Source: Opitutaceae bacterium EW11
Lineage (GTDB): Bacteria > Verrucomicrobiota > Verrucomicrobiia > Opitutales > Opitutaceae
Direction: 5' to 3'
Length of the DNA stretch: 64,000 nucleotides
Assembly (NCBI GenBank): GCA_003054665.1
Contig: QAYY01000003.1
Coordinates: forward strand, 434,001 to 498,000
Shown here: piece after piece, positions 36,274 to 46,026 of the stretch
Numbering within the stretch: position 1 is the stretch's first letter
Layout: every line of letters begins with the position of its first letter
Program-made: the position numbers and the translations under genes
Notes under the pieces: generated by a model
Told to the model about the DNA's origin: nothing
Databases searched by the model: none
What the model saw: only the letters and a program-made list of their open reading frames with translations

Positions 36274-39200
36274 CTATTTCACCTCCAACCGCGTGCTGGC
36301 GGAGTGGCTGTTGAATTCTGGAGCGTACATGCACTGGATCTCCGCGATGCCGGATTGGTAGACTCCGCGGAGCTGAACGCGTGTCGAGTATTCGAATACG
36401 TACGTGCCCTTCGGGAGGTAATCGATGAAGAAGTGCGTGGCCGTGTCTCGCGTCGTTTCGTAGTAGCCGAGGCCGTCCTGATACCGATACCGGCTCAGCA
36501 CGTTCACGGGCTCCGTTCCGCTGCCGCGCTGGTCCTTCAGGTGAACGTATTCCATGTCGCGGTCGGTCCGGAGTTCGATCCGGACGACCAGCTCGTCGCC
36601 CACGGAAATCGCGCCGTTGACCGGCTTCAGCACCGGCCCCTTCTTGGTCGTTTCTTTGACGAACAGCGTCTTCTTAAGCATGAGGGGCGTCCCCTCGTGA
36701 GGGGGCACTTTGGCGATGTCCTCCAGATACTGCCAGTGGAGGCTGCCCCAGCTGACGCCCTCGTCGGCCTTCTTCACCGTCACGTGACCCATCTCCGGCG
36801 TGACCTGGCTGCCGGGAAAACGCTGCTCGTAGAATCCCGTGCCGGCCTCGACCTTCTCGGGCCTGATCGGCCGCCCGCCGAGATCGACTTCCACGACGGA
36901 GTCTCGCGAGAGCAGATCATCGCCTCGGAGGAGAAGTCCATAGATCGCGTCGGCGGTGGCTTTGGTCGTTTTCCAGTCCTGTGTCTGCTTTTGTTTCAGG
37001 AGCCACACTTTGCAGTCCTCGACCGCTTTTGCGTCGTTCGCGATCTCGGCAAACGCCTCGATCATCAGCGCCTGGGTTTCGATCGGCGCGTGGTACCACC
37101 ACCAGCTCAGTTCCTGGTCGCGCCAGAACATGCCGAGTTCCTCGCTGGTGACGCTGCGTTCCTTCAGCGAACGAACGATGGCCTGGGCTGCAGGCGCATC
37201 GCCGAACCGCTGCAGGGCGAGCGCGAGGTGCGCCTGGGATTGCCGTGAGGTCTTGAGCCAATGCTTGCGCGCCTGGCCGAGAAAATAATCCACGGCGGCG
37301 CGTTTGTCCGGAGCCACGGCCTCGTCCTTCAGATAGAAGCTTCGACCGTACAGGTAGAGCGCCTCGATCGGGCTGGGGACATAGTCCTCGCTGTTTCCGT
37401 GCTTCAGGATGTCCCGGTGCCGTTGCTCGATCCATGCGTCCAGCGCCGCGAGGGATTTCAGGGCGGAGGTCTGATCGATCTCGACGCCCAACTGCCGCAG
37501 ACGCCCGAAGCCGGTCATGATGTAGAGACTGATGTATTCGCTCGGCCGCCCGCCAGGGAACCACGACCAGAGGCCGTCGCTCAGCTGGCGTTCGGAGAGC
37601 TTTGCGAGCGTTCTCGAGGTTTCTTCGTCGAGACGGTTGCCGTCGAAAAGGAGCCCGACGTTTCGCCGAGCCTGACTCTCGGCCTGCGCCTGACGAAGCC
37701 AGGGCGTTTCTTCGACCAGAACCGATTTCAGGTCCTGGTTTTTCTCCAGCGGACTGTCGAGGGCCGGTGTATTCTTCCAAAGGTCGAAAATGCGCCGGAT
37801 TTTCGGATCCGAGTTTGCGATCCGGCGGGCGAGCGCGTTGGCGTACAGCCGGTTGAACACCTGTTCGCTGCACTCGTACGGGTACTCCATCAGATAAGGG
37901 AGCGCCATTACGGCGTACCAGGCGGGCTGTGACACCATCTGAACCGTCAGCGACTGATGCCTGAGGGTGTCGGAACCGCCGGAGGCGATCAGCTTTTCGA
38001 ACTCGAAGTTCTTGGTCCCCGGACCGCGGATCGGGAGCGGCAACGATTCCGTCACGGGTATCCGACGACTAAGTACCGGCAGGAATCCCTCCTCGCCGTC
38101 GCTGAGGTTTCCGGTCGATGCGACCGCCTTGTAGGTGAGGAAACCAAGCCCGTCGGGCACGGCTATGCGCCAGCTGTAGGAGCGCGACTGGCCGGCGGGA
38201 ACGACGAACGGCTGTTCCGTCGCCCTGTTGCCGAGATCGGCGTCGGCCGGTTTCAACGTGGCTGCGTCCGCGAAGGTGAGGCGGACCGTGCCCGACTTGG
38301 CCTTGTCGCTCTGGTTGGTGACTTTGACGGCGAACTCGACCGTGTCGCCCTCCCGCAGAAAACGCGGGGGATTGGGCTCGACCATCAGCTCCTTGCTCGT
38401 GACCGCCGTCCCCGTGAGCAGGCCGTTGCGGAGATCCTGGTCATGGGCGAACCCGAGGAATTTCCACTGCGTCAACGCCTCGGGCATCGTGAATTCGATC
38501 CGGACGACGCCGGCGGGACTCTCCCTGAGCTGCGGGAAGAAAAACGCGGTTTCGTTCAGGTTCTTGCGCGCGACCACGGCGTCGAGGTTGGGCTTCGGCG
38601 CGGCGGCGGGTTCTTCGGAAACCGGTGCGGCGCTGCTAGACGATACGATGGTGGACTCCCCCGGCGCAGGCGCGGCTGGCATCGCGATTTCGACGACCGA
38701 TGCCGAATCCGCCACTTGAGCCCGCATCCGACTGCCTGCGAGCGTGTTTTTTGCCATGTACCCGCCGGAGCCGCCGCGAACCGAGAAGGGAGACAGTGTG
38801 ATTTGGTCGCTTTCGCCGTAGTCCAGAATCGCGTCGGGGAAACTTCGATACATCCAGCTCACGCTCTTGAACTGTCGGTATTCCCACTGGTTCTCCGTCT
38901 GGAACAGGCGACTCTCGTTCTGCAAGGCGGTGGTCAGCCTGGGTTGTTCCGTCCGGAAGACGTTGAGCTCGTTCCACGCATGCGGCTGGAACTGGTCGAG
39001 TGAGGCGTCGTAGAGCGCCGCGACCATCTCGGCGCCACTCTTGCGGGCGTCGCGTCCGGTGATCTCGGCGATCCACGTCTCCTTCTGGCCCGGCGCGAGT
39101 TTCGAGCGGAACGACTCCCATTTGATCGTGAGCTCCTTGTTCGACCACGGGACATTGACGACCCGTTGTGTGAGGTACGCTCGGTTCTCCTGGATGTGGG

Positions 39201-42200
39201 TGATCCGCACGGTGAAACCACCGCGCAGCTCTTCCGTCACGGCCTGCTCGATGAGGGTTTGAGTGCGGTCCGGCGAGGTCCAGTAGCTGCGCAGCGCTTG
39301 GCCACGGCACTCGATCTCGACGAAGGCGCGGCCCGCCGGGTACCCGGTTCCCCACAGTCCGGTGAAGGTGGTGCCGGGTTCGACCGACCAATCTCGAGCC
39401 GCTACGAAGTCCGGGACCTTGGTCTCCAGACGCGAGGCGCGGGGATCCGTCACTTGCAGGACGGACTGGGCGGTCACCTTTTTGCCGAAGCGATCCGTGG
39501 TCTCGAGTGTGGCGCGATAGATGCCGGCTCCCAGTTTGGCGGAAATATGCGCTTTGCCGTCGGCGTCGGTCCTGAATTTCTCTCGCGCGGCGGTGTCTCC
39601 GTTTTCCCACGACTCGGGCCGGGCTGGATCGAGTTTCGGCTCCTGGCTGTCCTCGCTCCGCCAGGTGTGCTCGGACGCCGGCGACTTCCGTTGAACGGCG
39701 GCGGGCTGCTTCAGCGCGTGGATCGTGACGATCCCGTCGGCGGATTGCGGTGTGGCGTCGAGCGACTGCGTCGCGATGTCGAGGCCGACGGGCTGATCGG
39801 TCGTAAGCCACTCTCCGGCCGTGAGCGATGCCTGCAGCGCCGTATAGCCGGCTCGCACGAGCTGGTCGTCCGAGCGTGTTTCGCCGGTCGTGTCGGTGAC
39901 GTCGGCGTGAGCGTTGAAAACGAACACGGGCTCCGTCTTCTCCGGCACGGAACGATCTGGCTTGGCGGTAAACGCGACGGTAAAGGTGCCGTCCGCCTCG
40001 GTCGTGGCGACGCCGTGGGCGATGGCCTGCTTCGCGGGCGGGCGCCACCACCAGCACCAGTAGGGCAGGCGCACGCTGCGCTCGACGCGCCATTTCACTT
40101 TGGCCCCTCCGATCGCCGCGCCGGTGTAGGCGGTGGCCTTGCCGGTGAGCGTGACGGGCTCGCTGAGCTTTGCGGCCTGGACCGGCGCGTGAAGCTCCAC
40201 CTGGAATTTCGGACGCTTGTACTCCTCGACGTTGAAAGAGGTGAATCCGCGCGGACCGTGCTCCACGCGGATCGACATCTGTCCCAGGAGCCGGTCGCGC
40301 GGCGCGGTGAATGCCCCGCTGAAGGAGCCGTAGTCGTTGGTTTGGTGATTCGAACGCGCGATCTCTTTCCCGTTCGGATCCGTGAACACGACCGTGATCC
40401 TTATCCCGCCGAGAACCTTGTAATCCGCGGCTTCAGGGTCTGCACGGAGGCAGAGTCCTTTGAAACTGATCGTCTGCCCCGGTCGATAAAGCGAGCGGTC
40501 GGTGAAAAACACCGTTTGGACGCGCGAGTCGTCGTTTTCATGCGGATACCTCTTGCCGACGTTGAACTCACGGACGGACGCGACGGAGTTCCCTGCGTGC
40601 TCGGCGACCAGAACGAAAGGCTGCTCGGATGGTTGGAGATGAAACTGGCCATCCTTGTCGGTCGTGAGCGATGAAGACGGCCGGTACCAGCCTTCGCGGT
40701 TTCGCTGCCAGCACCGAATCGTGGCGCCGACGATCGGCTCGCCGGTGACCGCGTTCAGGACAAAACCGCCGGAGTTCTTTCCACCGTACTGCGTGCGCAA
40801 CACCAGTGCGAGATCGCTGACCCAGGCCAAGGTGGTGTTGATCTGGTTGTCGTGACTGCTGAAGCCACGGTCAAAACTCGCGACAATCGCGTAGAAGCCC
40901 GGCCGGAGCGAAGTCGGCGCCGGGATTTTCTCCGTCCGGGATTTGAAATCTGCCGTCGGCGGCAGAGCGGCGTCCCAGGCGAGAATGGGTGTTTTGGTCC
41001 GCAGCGCGTTGAAATACTCCGAATTCGGGACGCCGAAACTCCAGCGCGCCTGGCCGATGTAGTCGGCGAAATCCACAGGGATCGCGCGGAAATACACGTG
41101 GGTGACGTTGCGGTAGGTGACGTTGAGCGTGGGCCAGGGTGCATTCCAGACGGCCTCCGTTTCGAGTTGAGCGGAGCGCGCTTCGATTTCCCGAAGGAGA
41201 TTGAAGCACTGGGCTCCGCCGGCGGTATTTGGGAACGCTTTCCATCCGCGATGTGCGAGTTCGTGCGCCTTGGTGGGGTCTCGCTCCTCGTTCAGCTGCG
41301 TAGCGAGCAGAAAGAGGGCGCGCGCCGAGATCTCGTGCCCTTCAGATTTCACGATGAACCGTTCCAGCGCCGCTTTGTAGCGCTCGGTTTTTTCCGCTCC
41401 GACTGCGCTGTTGTGGCCGAAGCTCAAGCGAGCGAGGTCGACGTCCAGAAATGCCGAGCGGTCCGAATCGGTCTGGTGAAACTTCAGCAATTCCTGAAAC
41501 AGCTCGACCGCTCTCCGTTTGGGTGACGCGGTGTCTCCGGTGCCGGGCTGCCATTGGATGAAATCGTCCGCGTTGGAGAAGATCGGGCCGTCGGCTTCCA
41601 ACTCGAAAGCGTCCTCCGCCGCGATGGCGCCGGTTTCGGCGGACTGGTAGAAAACCAGCGCCTCGTTCGCGAGGAAGTCGAAAAGCGTCGGACGGTAACG
41701 GTCGGGTACGTCGCCGCGCGTGATCAGAGCATCGTATTCCCGGACGGGAGTTGCCTTGAGCGCCGCGCTGTCGGCCAGAGCCGCGGCGAAGTGGCGGTCG
41801 ATCTCTGTCAGGATGCGCGCGAGGTCCCACGTCTGCAGATCCTCTCCGGCCCCTGCCGCCGTCTGGGTGCGCTGTATGAAGCGCCACCGGTTGGCTTGGA
41901 AGTATTGCCAGTACCAATGCGCCAGGATCGCTTCCATCGCAGGCTTCATTGGAGGCGGCGTCTTCTCTATTTCGGACTGCAGCCGGACGATCTTCTCCTC
42001 GGGTTTGCTGCCCTGGATATTCCCTTCGAGTGCGATCTTTCGCGTCAGCGCCTTGACCGCTTCCGGATATGCCTTGTTGGCCAGCGCCGCCGCGAGGATT
42101 GGCTCCAGCCGTTCAATCGCGGTTTTCGGCAGGCCTTGGTTCACGGCCTCGTCCACGCCCCTCCAGTCCGCGTCGCGAGGACCGGCGACGAGAGACGTCA

Positions 42201-42246
42201 GCGTTGCGGCAAGCAGGAGAACGAGGCGAAACGGATACGTTTTCAT
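36274..42246 (-). CDS. Giant bacterial alpha-2-macroglobulin with thioester motif
   Basis: This 1990-residue exported protein has a signal peptide without a lipobox (LVLLLAATLTSLVAG), a helical N-terminal region (about 30-480), then MG domains (FFTDRSLYRPGQTISFKGLC, FNVEEYKRPKFQVE). MG7-10 includes the family hallmark EFTMPEALTQWKFLGFAHD. The thioester motif is CSEQ (Cys1459-Gln1462, in YPYECSEQ), followed by an alpha-alpha toroid domain and a receptor-binding-like end. It is probably a periplasmic or secreted protease trap. Unusually, residues about 1147-1180 read like the plug-proximal segment of Opitutaceae TonB-dependent receptors (LSPFSVRGGSGGY, NTLAGSRMRA). Start MKTYPFRL is preferred over 122 upstream residues. 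The usual neighbour PBP1C is absent. Confidence 0.92.
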   Translation of the reverse strand: MKTYPFRLVLLLAATLTSLVAGPRDADWRGVDEAVNQGLPKTAIERLEPILAAALANKAYPEAVKALTRKIALEGNIQGSKPEEKIVRLQSEIEKTPPPMKPAMEAILAHWYWQYFQANRWRFIQRTQTAAGAGEDLQTWDLARILTEIDRHFAAALADSAALKATPVREYDALITRGDVPDRYRPTLFDFLANEALVFYQSAETGAIAAEDAFELEADGPIFSNADDFIQWQPGTGDTASPKRRAVELFQELLKFHQTDSDRSAFLDVDLARLSFGHNSAVGAEKTERYKAALERFIVKSEGHEISARALFLLATQLNEERDPTKAHELAHRGWKAFPNTAGGAQCFNLLREIEARSAQLETEAVWNAPWPTLNVTYRNVTHVYFRAIPVDFADYIGQARWSFGVPNSEYFNALRTKTPILAWDAALPPTADFKSRTEKIPAPTSLRPGFYAIVASFDRGFSSHDNQINTTLAWVSDLALVLRTQYGGKNSGGFVLNAVTGEPIVGATIRCWQRNREGWYRPSSSLTTDKDGQFHLQPSEQPFVLVAEHAGNSVASVREFNVGKRYPHENDDSRVQTVFFTDRSLYRPGQTISFKGLCLRADPEAADYKVLGGIRITVVFTDPNGKEIARSNHQTNDYGSFSGAFTAPRDRLLGQMSIRVEHGPRGFTSFNVEEYKRPKFQVELHAPVQAAKLSEPVTLTGKATAYTGAAIGGAKVKWRVERSVRLPYWCWWWRPPAKQAIAHGVATTEADGTFTVAFTAKPDRSVPEKTEPVFVFNAHADVTDTTGETRSDDQLVRAGYTALQASLTAGEWLTTDQPVGLDIATQSLDATPQSADGIVTIHALKQPAAVQRKSPASEHTWRSEDSQEPKLDPARPESWENGDTAAREKFRTDADGKAHISAKLGAGIYRATLETTDRFGKKVTAQSVLQVTDPRASRLETKVPDFVAARDWSVEPGTTFTGLWGTGYPAGRAFVEIECRGQALRSYWTSPDRTQTLIEQAVTEELRGGFTVRITHIQENRAYLTQRVVNVPWSNKELTIKWESFRSKLAPGQKETWIAEITGRDARKSGAEMVAALYDASLDQFQPHAWNELNVFRTEQPRLTTALQNESRLFQTENQWEYRQFKSVSWMYRSFPDAILDYGESDQITLSPFSVRGGSGGYMAKNTLAGSRMRAQVADSASVVEIAMPAAPAPGESTIVSSSSAAPVSEEPAAAPKPNLDAVVARKNLNETAFFFPQLRESPAGVVRIEFTMPEALTQWKFLGFAHDQDLRNGLLTGTAVTSKELMVEPNPPRFLREGDTVEFAVKVTNQSDKAKSGTVRLTFADAATLKPADADLGNRATEQPFVVPAGQSRSYSWRIAVPDGLGFLTYKAVASTGNLSDGEEGFLPVLSRRIPVTESLPLPIRGPGTKNFEFEKLIASGGSDTLRHQSLTVQMVSQPAWYAVMALPYLMEYPYECSEQVFNRLYANALARRIANSDPKIRRIFDLWKNTPALDSPLEKNQDLKSVLVEETPWLRQAQAESQARRNVGLLFDGNRLDEETSRTLAKLSERQLSDGLWSWFPGGRPSEYISLYIMTGFGRLRQLGVEIDQTSALKSLAALDAWIEQRHRDILKHGNSEDYVPSPIEALYLYGRSFYLKDEAVAPDKRAAVDYFLGQARKHWLKTSRQSQAHLALALQRFGDAPAAQAIVRSLKERSVTSEELGMFWRDQELSWWWYHAPIETQALMIEAFAEIANDAKAVEDCKVWLLKQKQTQDWKTTKATADAIYGLLLRGDDLLSRDSVVEVDLGGRPIRPEKVEAGTGFYEQRFPGSQVTPEMGHVTVKKADEGVSWGSLHWQYLEDIAKVPPHEGTPLMLKKTLFVKETTKKGPVLKPVNGAISVGDELVVRIELRTDRDMEYVHLKDQRGSGTEPVNVLSRYRYQDGLGYYETTRDTATHFFIDYLPKGTYVFEYSTRVQLRGVYQSGIAEIQCMYAPEFNSHSASTRLEVK

Positions 42247-42590
42247 CGAAGAAATGGAGAGCGGAAGGCCGGGGATGGGAGCTGGAGGAGGTGAGTGACC
42301 ACGGCGGAGATCGCGACGCGACCTCTGCGAAAAAACGAGAAGTGGGTCCTTGGATTTGGCGGCGAGTGGGGGACTTCCGGCCACCTCGACACCGGCGGAA
42401 GTCATGACGGCGCACGCTACCCGGAGGACCGACCGGAATGCAACGGCGCGCTTCCGCCGGGTCGGCTCGATCCGCGCGGGTGCCCGCGGCCGGACGTGGT
42501 TCGAAATCTTGGCCCGGCGCGCCGCGGGTGGGCGGAAGCTGACGGCGCTCCGGGAGTTGACAGCACGCGACACCCGGCCCTTGTTAGGCC
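42247..42590. other. Divergent intergenic region
   Basis: About 340 bases separate the alpha-2-macroglobulin start from the TetR gene. Frames running through it lack coding character. It should contain both promoters and probably the TetR operator, but no inverted repeat strong enough to name was seen. Confidence 0.35.
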
Positions 42591-43286
42591 ATGCGACCGA
42601 AAAACAGGCCAAGCGGCCGAAACGCTCCGACTTTCATCGAGAATGCCCGACGGGCACAGATCATCGATGCCGCGATCGAGGTGGTGGCCGAGTTCGGCTA
42701 CACTGGCGCTTCGTTCGTCGAGATCGCCCGCCACGCGAGGATCACGAAGAGCATCATCTCCTACCACTTTGAGGACAAAAACGACCTCCTCGATCAACTG
42801 GTACGGCGGATCTACGACGAGATCTGGGCCTTCGTGGAACCTCGGCTGACGGAGCAGACCACCGCGGCAGGGCGGATCCGAACGTACATCGAGTCGGAGT
42901 TCGCTTACATCGAGGGCCATCGATCGCAGCTGCTCGCTCTGGGAAACGTGCTGCTGAACCATCGCGACGCGAAAGGCCGCTTGCGTCTCAAGGAAGAGGC
43001 ACAGACCACGGTCGTCGGCCTGCTTTCGGGGATCTTCGAAGCCGGCCAGAAGGCGGGGGAGTTCCGAGCGTTTTCCCCGACCGTCATGGCGGTCGCCGTT
43101 CATCATGCGATCAACGGCGCGCTCGACCGGTGGGCGCAGGATGCCTCCATCCCCCTCGCGGATTACGCCCGCGAGTTGAGCGCGATTTTTGACCTGGCGA
43201 CGCGCCGGGATTCCGTTTCGGCGGCCCCGAAGTCCGCTCTCCAACGCAAAGCTCCGGCTGCCGCTCGCGGCGGCGTATCCCCATGA
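42591..43286 (+). CDS. TetR-family transcriptional regulator
   Basis: This 231-residue repressor-type protein has an N-terminal helix-turn-helix at about 22-68 (RAQIIDAAIEVVAEFGYTGA, SFVEIARHARITKSIISYHF), the canonical TetR signature. The helical C-terminal ligand/dimer domain (about 75-210) has no recognisable subfamily. The tail is basic and Ala-rich. Its TGA overlaps the ATG of the next gene (ATGA at 43283-43286), so the membrane protein is translationally coupled and is the most likely target. The divergent alpha-2-macroglobulin gene could also be controlled. Confidence 0.93.
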   Translation: MRPKNRPSGRNAPTFIENARRAQIIDAAIEVVAEFGYTGASFVEIARHARITKSIISYHFEDKNDLLDQLVRRIYDEIWAFVEPRLTEQTTAAGRIRTYIESEFAYIEGHRSQLLALGNVLLNHRDAKGRLRLKEEAQTTVVGLLSGIFEAGQKAGEFRAFSPTVMAVAVHHAINGALDRWAQDASIPLADYARELSAIFDLATRRDSVSAAPKSALQRKAPAAARGGVSP

Positions 43287-44293
43287 CTTATACCCCGACT
43301 GCCTCCGCCCCGGTGAACAACTCCGGCGGCATCCGCGCGGCGCTGCGCCGCGTCGCCCCTGCGTTCCTGCTTTTTTTCCTGTCGCCGCTTGTCGCGGAGT
43401 TCCTCCTCGGGAACATGTCGATCGATGCCCTGGGGCTCCTTCTGCCCCTGGCTCCGCTGTACGGAGGCGGCGCGTTGTTGATTCGTGAGGTGACCCGCCG
43501 GACGGGCCGCGGATGGCCTACACTTCTCCTGCTCGCCTTGGCCTACGGCCTCGTCGAGGAGGGGCTGGCGATCCAGACGCTCTTCAATCCGTCGTACCTT
43601 GGGTTTCACCTCCTTCAGGAGGCTGCGCTGCCAGTATTGGGGATGGGGGCATGGTGGACGCTCTTTGTCCTGACGCTGCACGTCGTCTGGAGCGTCTCCG
43701 TGCCGATCGCGATGGTGGAGGCGCTGACGCCGACGCGGGAGACGCGGCCATGGCTGGGACGGTTCGGCCTCGCGGTGGCCGCCGTCCTGTATGCCTTCGG
43801 CGCGTTCATGGTCCACACGTTCACCCACCGCCAGGATCCGTTCACGGCCTCATCCGCGCAGCTGATCGGAACGGCGATCGCAGTGCTCCTGACGCTTGTC
43901 GCGGCGTTTGTCCTGAAACCCCGCTCCGACGTTTCTCAAGTATCCGGAGCTCCGCGACCGATCGCGGCGGGTGCGGCCTGTTTCCTTCTGGGCGCCGCCT
44001 TCATGGCCGCGCATTATTTTGTGAAAGGCTGGCCGGTCGTCGCCGTATACGTTGCGCTCTATGCCGTCGCCGGGGTGACCTTGCGCTTGTGGTCGCGCAA
44101 GTCCGACTGGACTCCCCGGCACCGTCTGGCCGTCGCCTCCGGGCTGCTGATGACCTATGCGGCCAACTCTTTCGTGCAGAGCCCGGTCGTAGGGAGCAAA
44201 GGCACCGTCGCCTTGATCGGGAACGCTGTTTTCACCCTGGGCGCAATTGCCCTGATCCTCTCCGCCGCCCGCGCCCAACGCCGAGCGGCGTAG
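43283..44293 (+). CDS. Multi-pass membrane protein coupled to the TetR regulator
   Basis: This 336-residue protein has about nine to ten hydrophobic helices (for example AFLLFFLSPLVAEFLLG, LLLALAYGLVEEGLAIQTLF, FGLAVAAVLYAFGAFMVHTF). The GLVEEGL stretch followed later by WSVSVPIAMVEAL is reminiscent of CPBP-type membrane-embedded proteases, where EExxxR is catalytic, but the Arg is absent, so this is only a hint. It overlaps the TetR gene by four bases and ends 27 bases before a convergent gene. The function is unknown; transport or membrane stress are both possible. Confidence 0.82.
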   Translation: MTYTPTASAPVNNSGGIRAALRRVAPAFLLFFLSPLVAEFLLGNMSIDALGLLLPLAPLYGGGALLIREVTRRTGRGWPTLLLLALAYGLVEEGLAIQTLFNPSYLGFHLLQEAALPVLGMGAWWTLFVLTLHVVWSVSVPIAMVEALTPTRETRPWLGRFGLAVAAVLYAFGAFMVHTFTHRQDPFTASSAQLIGTAIAVLLTLVAAFVLKPRSDVSQVSGAPRPIAAGAACFLLGAAFMAAHYFVKGWPVVAVYVALYAVAGVTLRLWSRKSDWTPRHRLAVASGLLMTYAANSFVQSPVVGSKGTVALIGNAVFTLGAIALILSAARAQRRAA

Positions 44294-44320
44294 CGCACCA
44301 GCTGGTTCTGACCGCTCAGC

Positions 44321-45985
44321 CTATTGCCGAACGGGTGCCTCGATGAGTCTGGCCCACTCGGCGTCCCCCAGCGGGAAAGATTCCGGCCGGTACTCCTGCC
44401 AGTCGACAGGTACAGAGGCGTTTCCTGCTTCGCCGCGTCGAACCAGCACGAATCTGGCGGATCGGCCCCAGCCAAAGGGATAGATCTCCGAACGAATCTG
44501 CGTGAACCCACTCCGGGCCAGTTCCGTTTCCGTGGGATTCACGAGCAATGAGACCTGCTTGGGCGCCAAATACATGCCGAAACCGTCGAGTGCGGGCGAC
44601 CGGCGTCCTTCGTGTCCGATGTAGTAGGGGTACCAATACCAGGCGATGAATCCGAAGGGCGCGTCTGCAAGTTCCGTCGTTTTTGCCTCTCCGGCGCGCA
44701 GTGAACGTTCGAAGAGGTCGCAGGCGGCGGCACGAAAGTCGACGAACTCCTTCAGCCGCACGGAGGCTCCGATTTGCACGGCGAGCATGATTCCCGTGAA
44801 AGCTGCAGCGACGATCCAGCTACGGATTGCTTGCGGTGCGGCATCGGGGCCCATTTCCGAAATGTCGGCGGTACACCGGGAGAATAGGCCGAGAATCACG
44901 GCATCGATGAGGTAGTAGTCATAGATGGCATCACGGACACTGAAGAGGCAGACACTGGCGACCGCGGCGGCCAGATAACCGGCCCGGAATTTGCCGCGAA
45001 ACACTGCGAGCCCGAGGGCCGAAATCAGGACAAGCATGCGCAAACCCGGGCCAGCCAACGCGCCGTCGTAGCCCGAGTGCTCCACTTCAACTGACAGGAG
45101 TCGCGGCCATATTGCCGCGAGCGCAACGGCGGCGACGAACCCCCAGCGCAGCGATCCGAACCATCGGCTCGTTGGGGGCAGGGAGGGACGTGGTGAGAAG
45201 AAAGTCGATACCGTGCATCCGAGCCCGATTGCCACCAACAGATAGACGAGCCCCACGGAGGCGTGCCTCAGCGAGCCGATGCCGATGTGGCTGCCGAGCT
45301 GGGAGGTGATGACCTGCTGCGCATGCGTTCGATTGCTGAGGAGCAGCAAGGCTGCAAACCAGACGAGGCATCCTCCCAACATCGCTGCGAGCAACCACGA
45401 CTGTCCCTTCTGGCGCCGCTTCAGCGACGCGATCAATTCGGCTCCGGGAATGGCAAGCCACACAATCGCGCTTTGCCTCGATGCCACCGCGACCGCCCAG
45501 AAGAGTCCGGCCGGAAGCCATTTCCTTCGCTCTGCCGAAAGCAGCATTCCGAGCAGGCATGGAATGTAGAGGGCGAGGGCGCTGTATTCCACCGACTTCC
45601 AGAGTACGGTTGGGAAGGCGGTCAGAAAGATGGCCAACAGAACTGAAAATGCGGAGGGAATCCGCCGTTCAGTCCAGAGCCGGGATACGAGCAACGTGGA
45701 GATTCCCCCGAGCACCGCGAGCAGTCCCGACGTGCTCAGGTAGAAGCTGCCCGAAACCCGAAACAAGAACGCCGAGACGGCTGACATCGAATACGCCCAC
45801 GGTTCGAGCCAGTCATCGGTCCACGGCCTTCCGCGTTGCAGCGTTGCCACGACGGAACGCAGGTAGCCGAAATCGTCGTTCATCGCGACGACTAGCGACG
45901 GCATGAAGCGGAAGAGAAACAGGGAAATCAGGGCCCCACCGATCCACGGTGTGAAAAAACGCAAAAGCCTCCCCTCCGTTACCAT
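44321..45985 (-). CDS. Large polytopic membrane protein of unknown function
   Basis: This 554-residue protein has about eleven to twelve predicted spans and a soluble C-terminal part of about 130 residues. Early charged motifs (VAMNDDFGYLRSVVATLQRG followed by WTDDWLEPWAYSMSA) sit in the first periplasmic loop, as in GT-C glycosyltransferases that use an Asp-Asp or Asp-Glu pair. The C-terminal domain (FGFIAWYWYPYYIGHE) is soluble. A lipid-linked sugar transferase is therefore plausible but not shown. Start ATG 45985 has gggagga immediately before it, unusually close; a TTG at 46021 would add 12 residues. An inverted repeat lies about 45-65 bases upstream. Confidence 0.75.
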   Translation of the reverse strand: MVTEGRLLRFFTPWIGGALISLFLFRFMPSLVVAMNDDFGYLRSVVATLQRGRPWTDDWLEPWAYSMSAVSAFLFRVSGSFYLSTSGLLAVLGGISTLLVSRLWTERRIPSAFSVLLAIFLTAFPTVLWKSVEYSALALYIPCLLGMLLSAERRKWLPAGLFWAVAVASRQSAIVWLAIPGAELIASLKRRQKGQSWLLAAMLGGCLVWFAALLLLSNRTHAQQVITSQLGSHIGIGSLRHASVGLVYLLVAIGLGCTVSTFFSPRPSLPPTSRWFGSLRWGFVAAVALAAIWPRLLSVEVEHSGYDGALAGPGLRMLVLISALGLAVFRGKFRAGYLAAAVASVCLFSVRDAIYDYYLIDAVILGLFSRCTADISEMGPDAAPQAIRSWIVAAAFTGIMLAVQIGASVRLKEFVDFRAAACDLFERSLRAGEAKTTELADAPFGFIAWYWYPYYIGHEGRRSPALDGFGMYLAPKQVSLLVNPTETELARSGFTQIRSEIYPFGWGRSARFVLVRRGEAGNASVPVDWQEYRPESFPLGDAEWARLIEAPVRQ

Positions 45986-46026
45986 TCCTCCCAATACGGG
46001 AAGATTCGGGCGGCTTTGCAATCACC

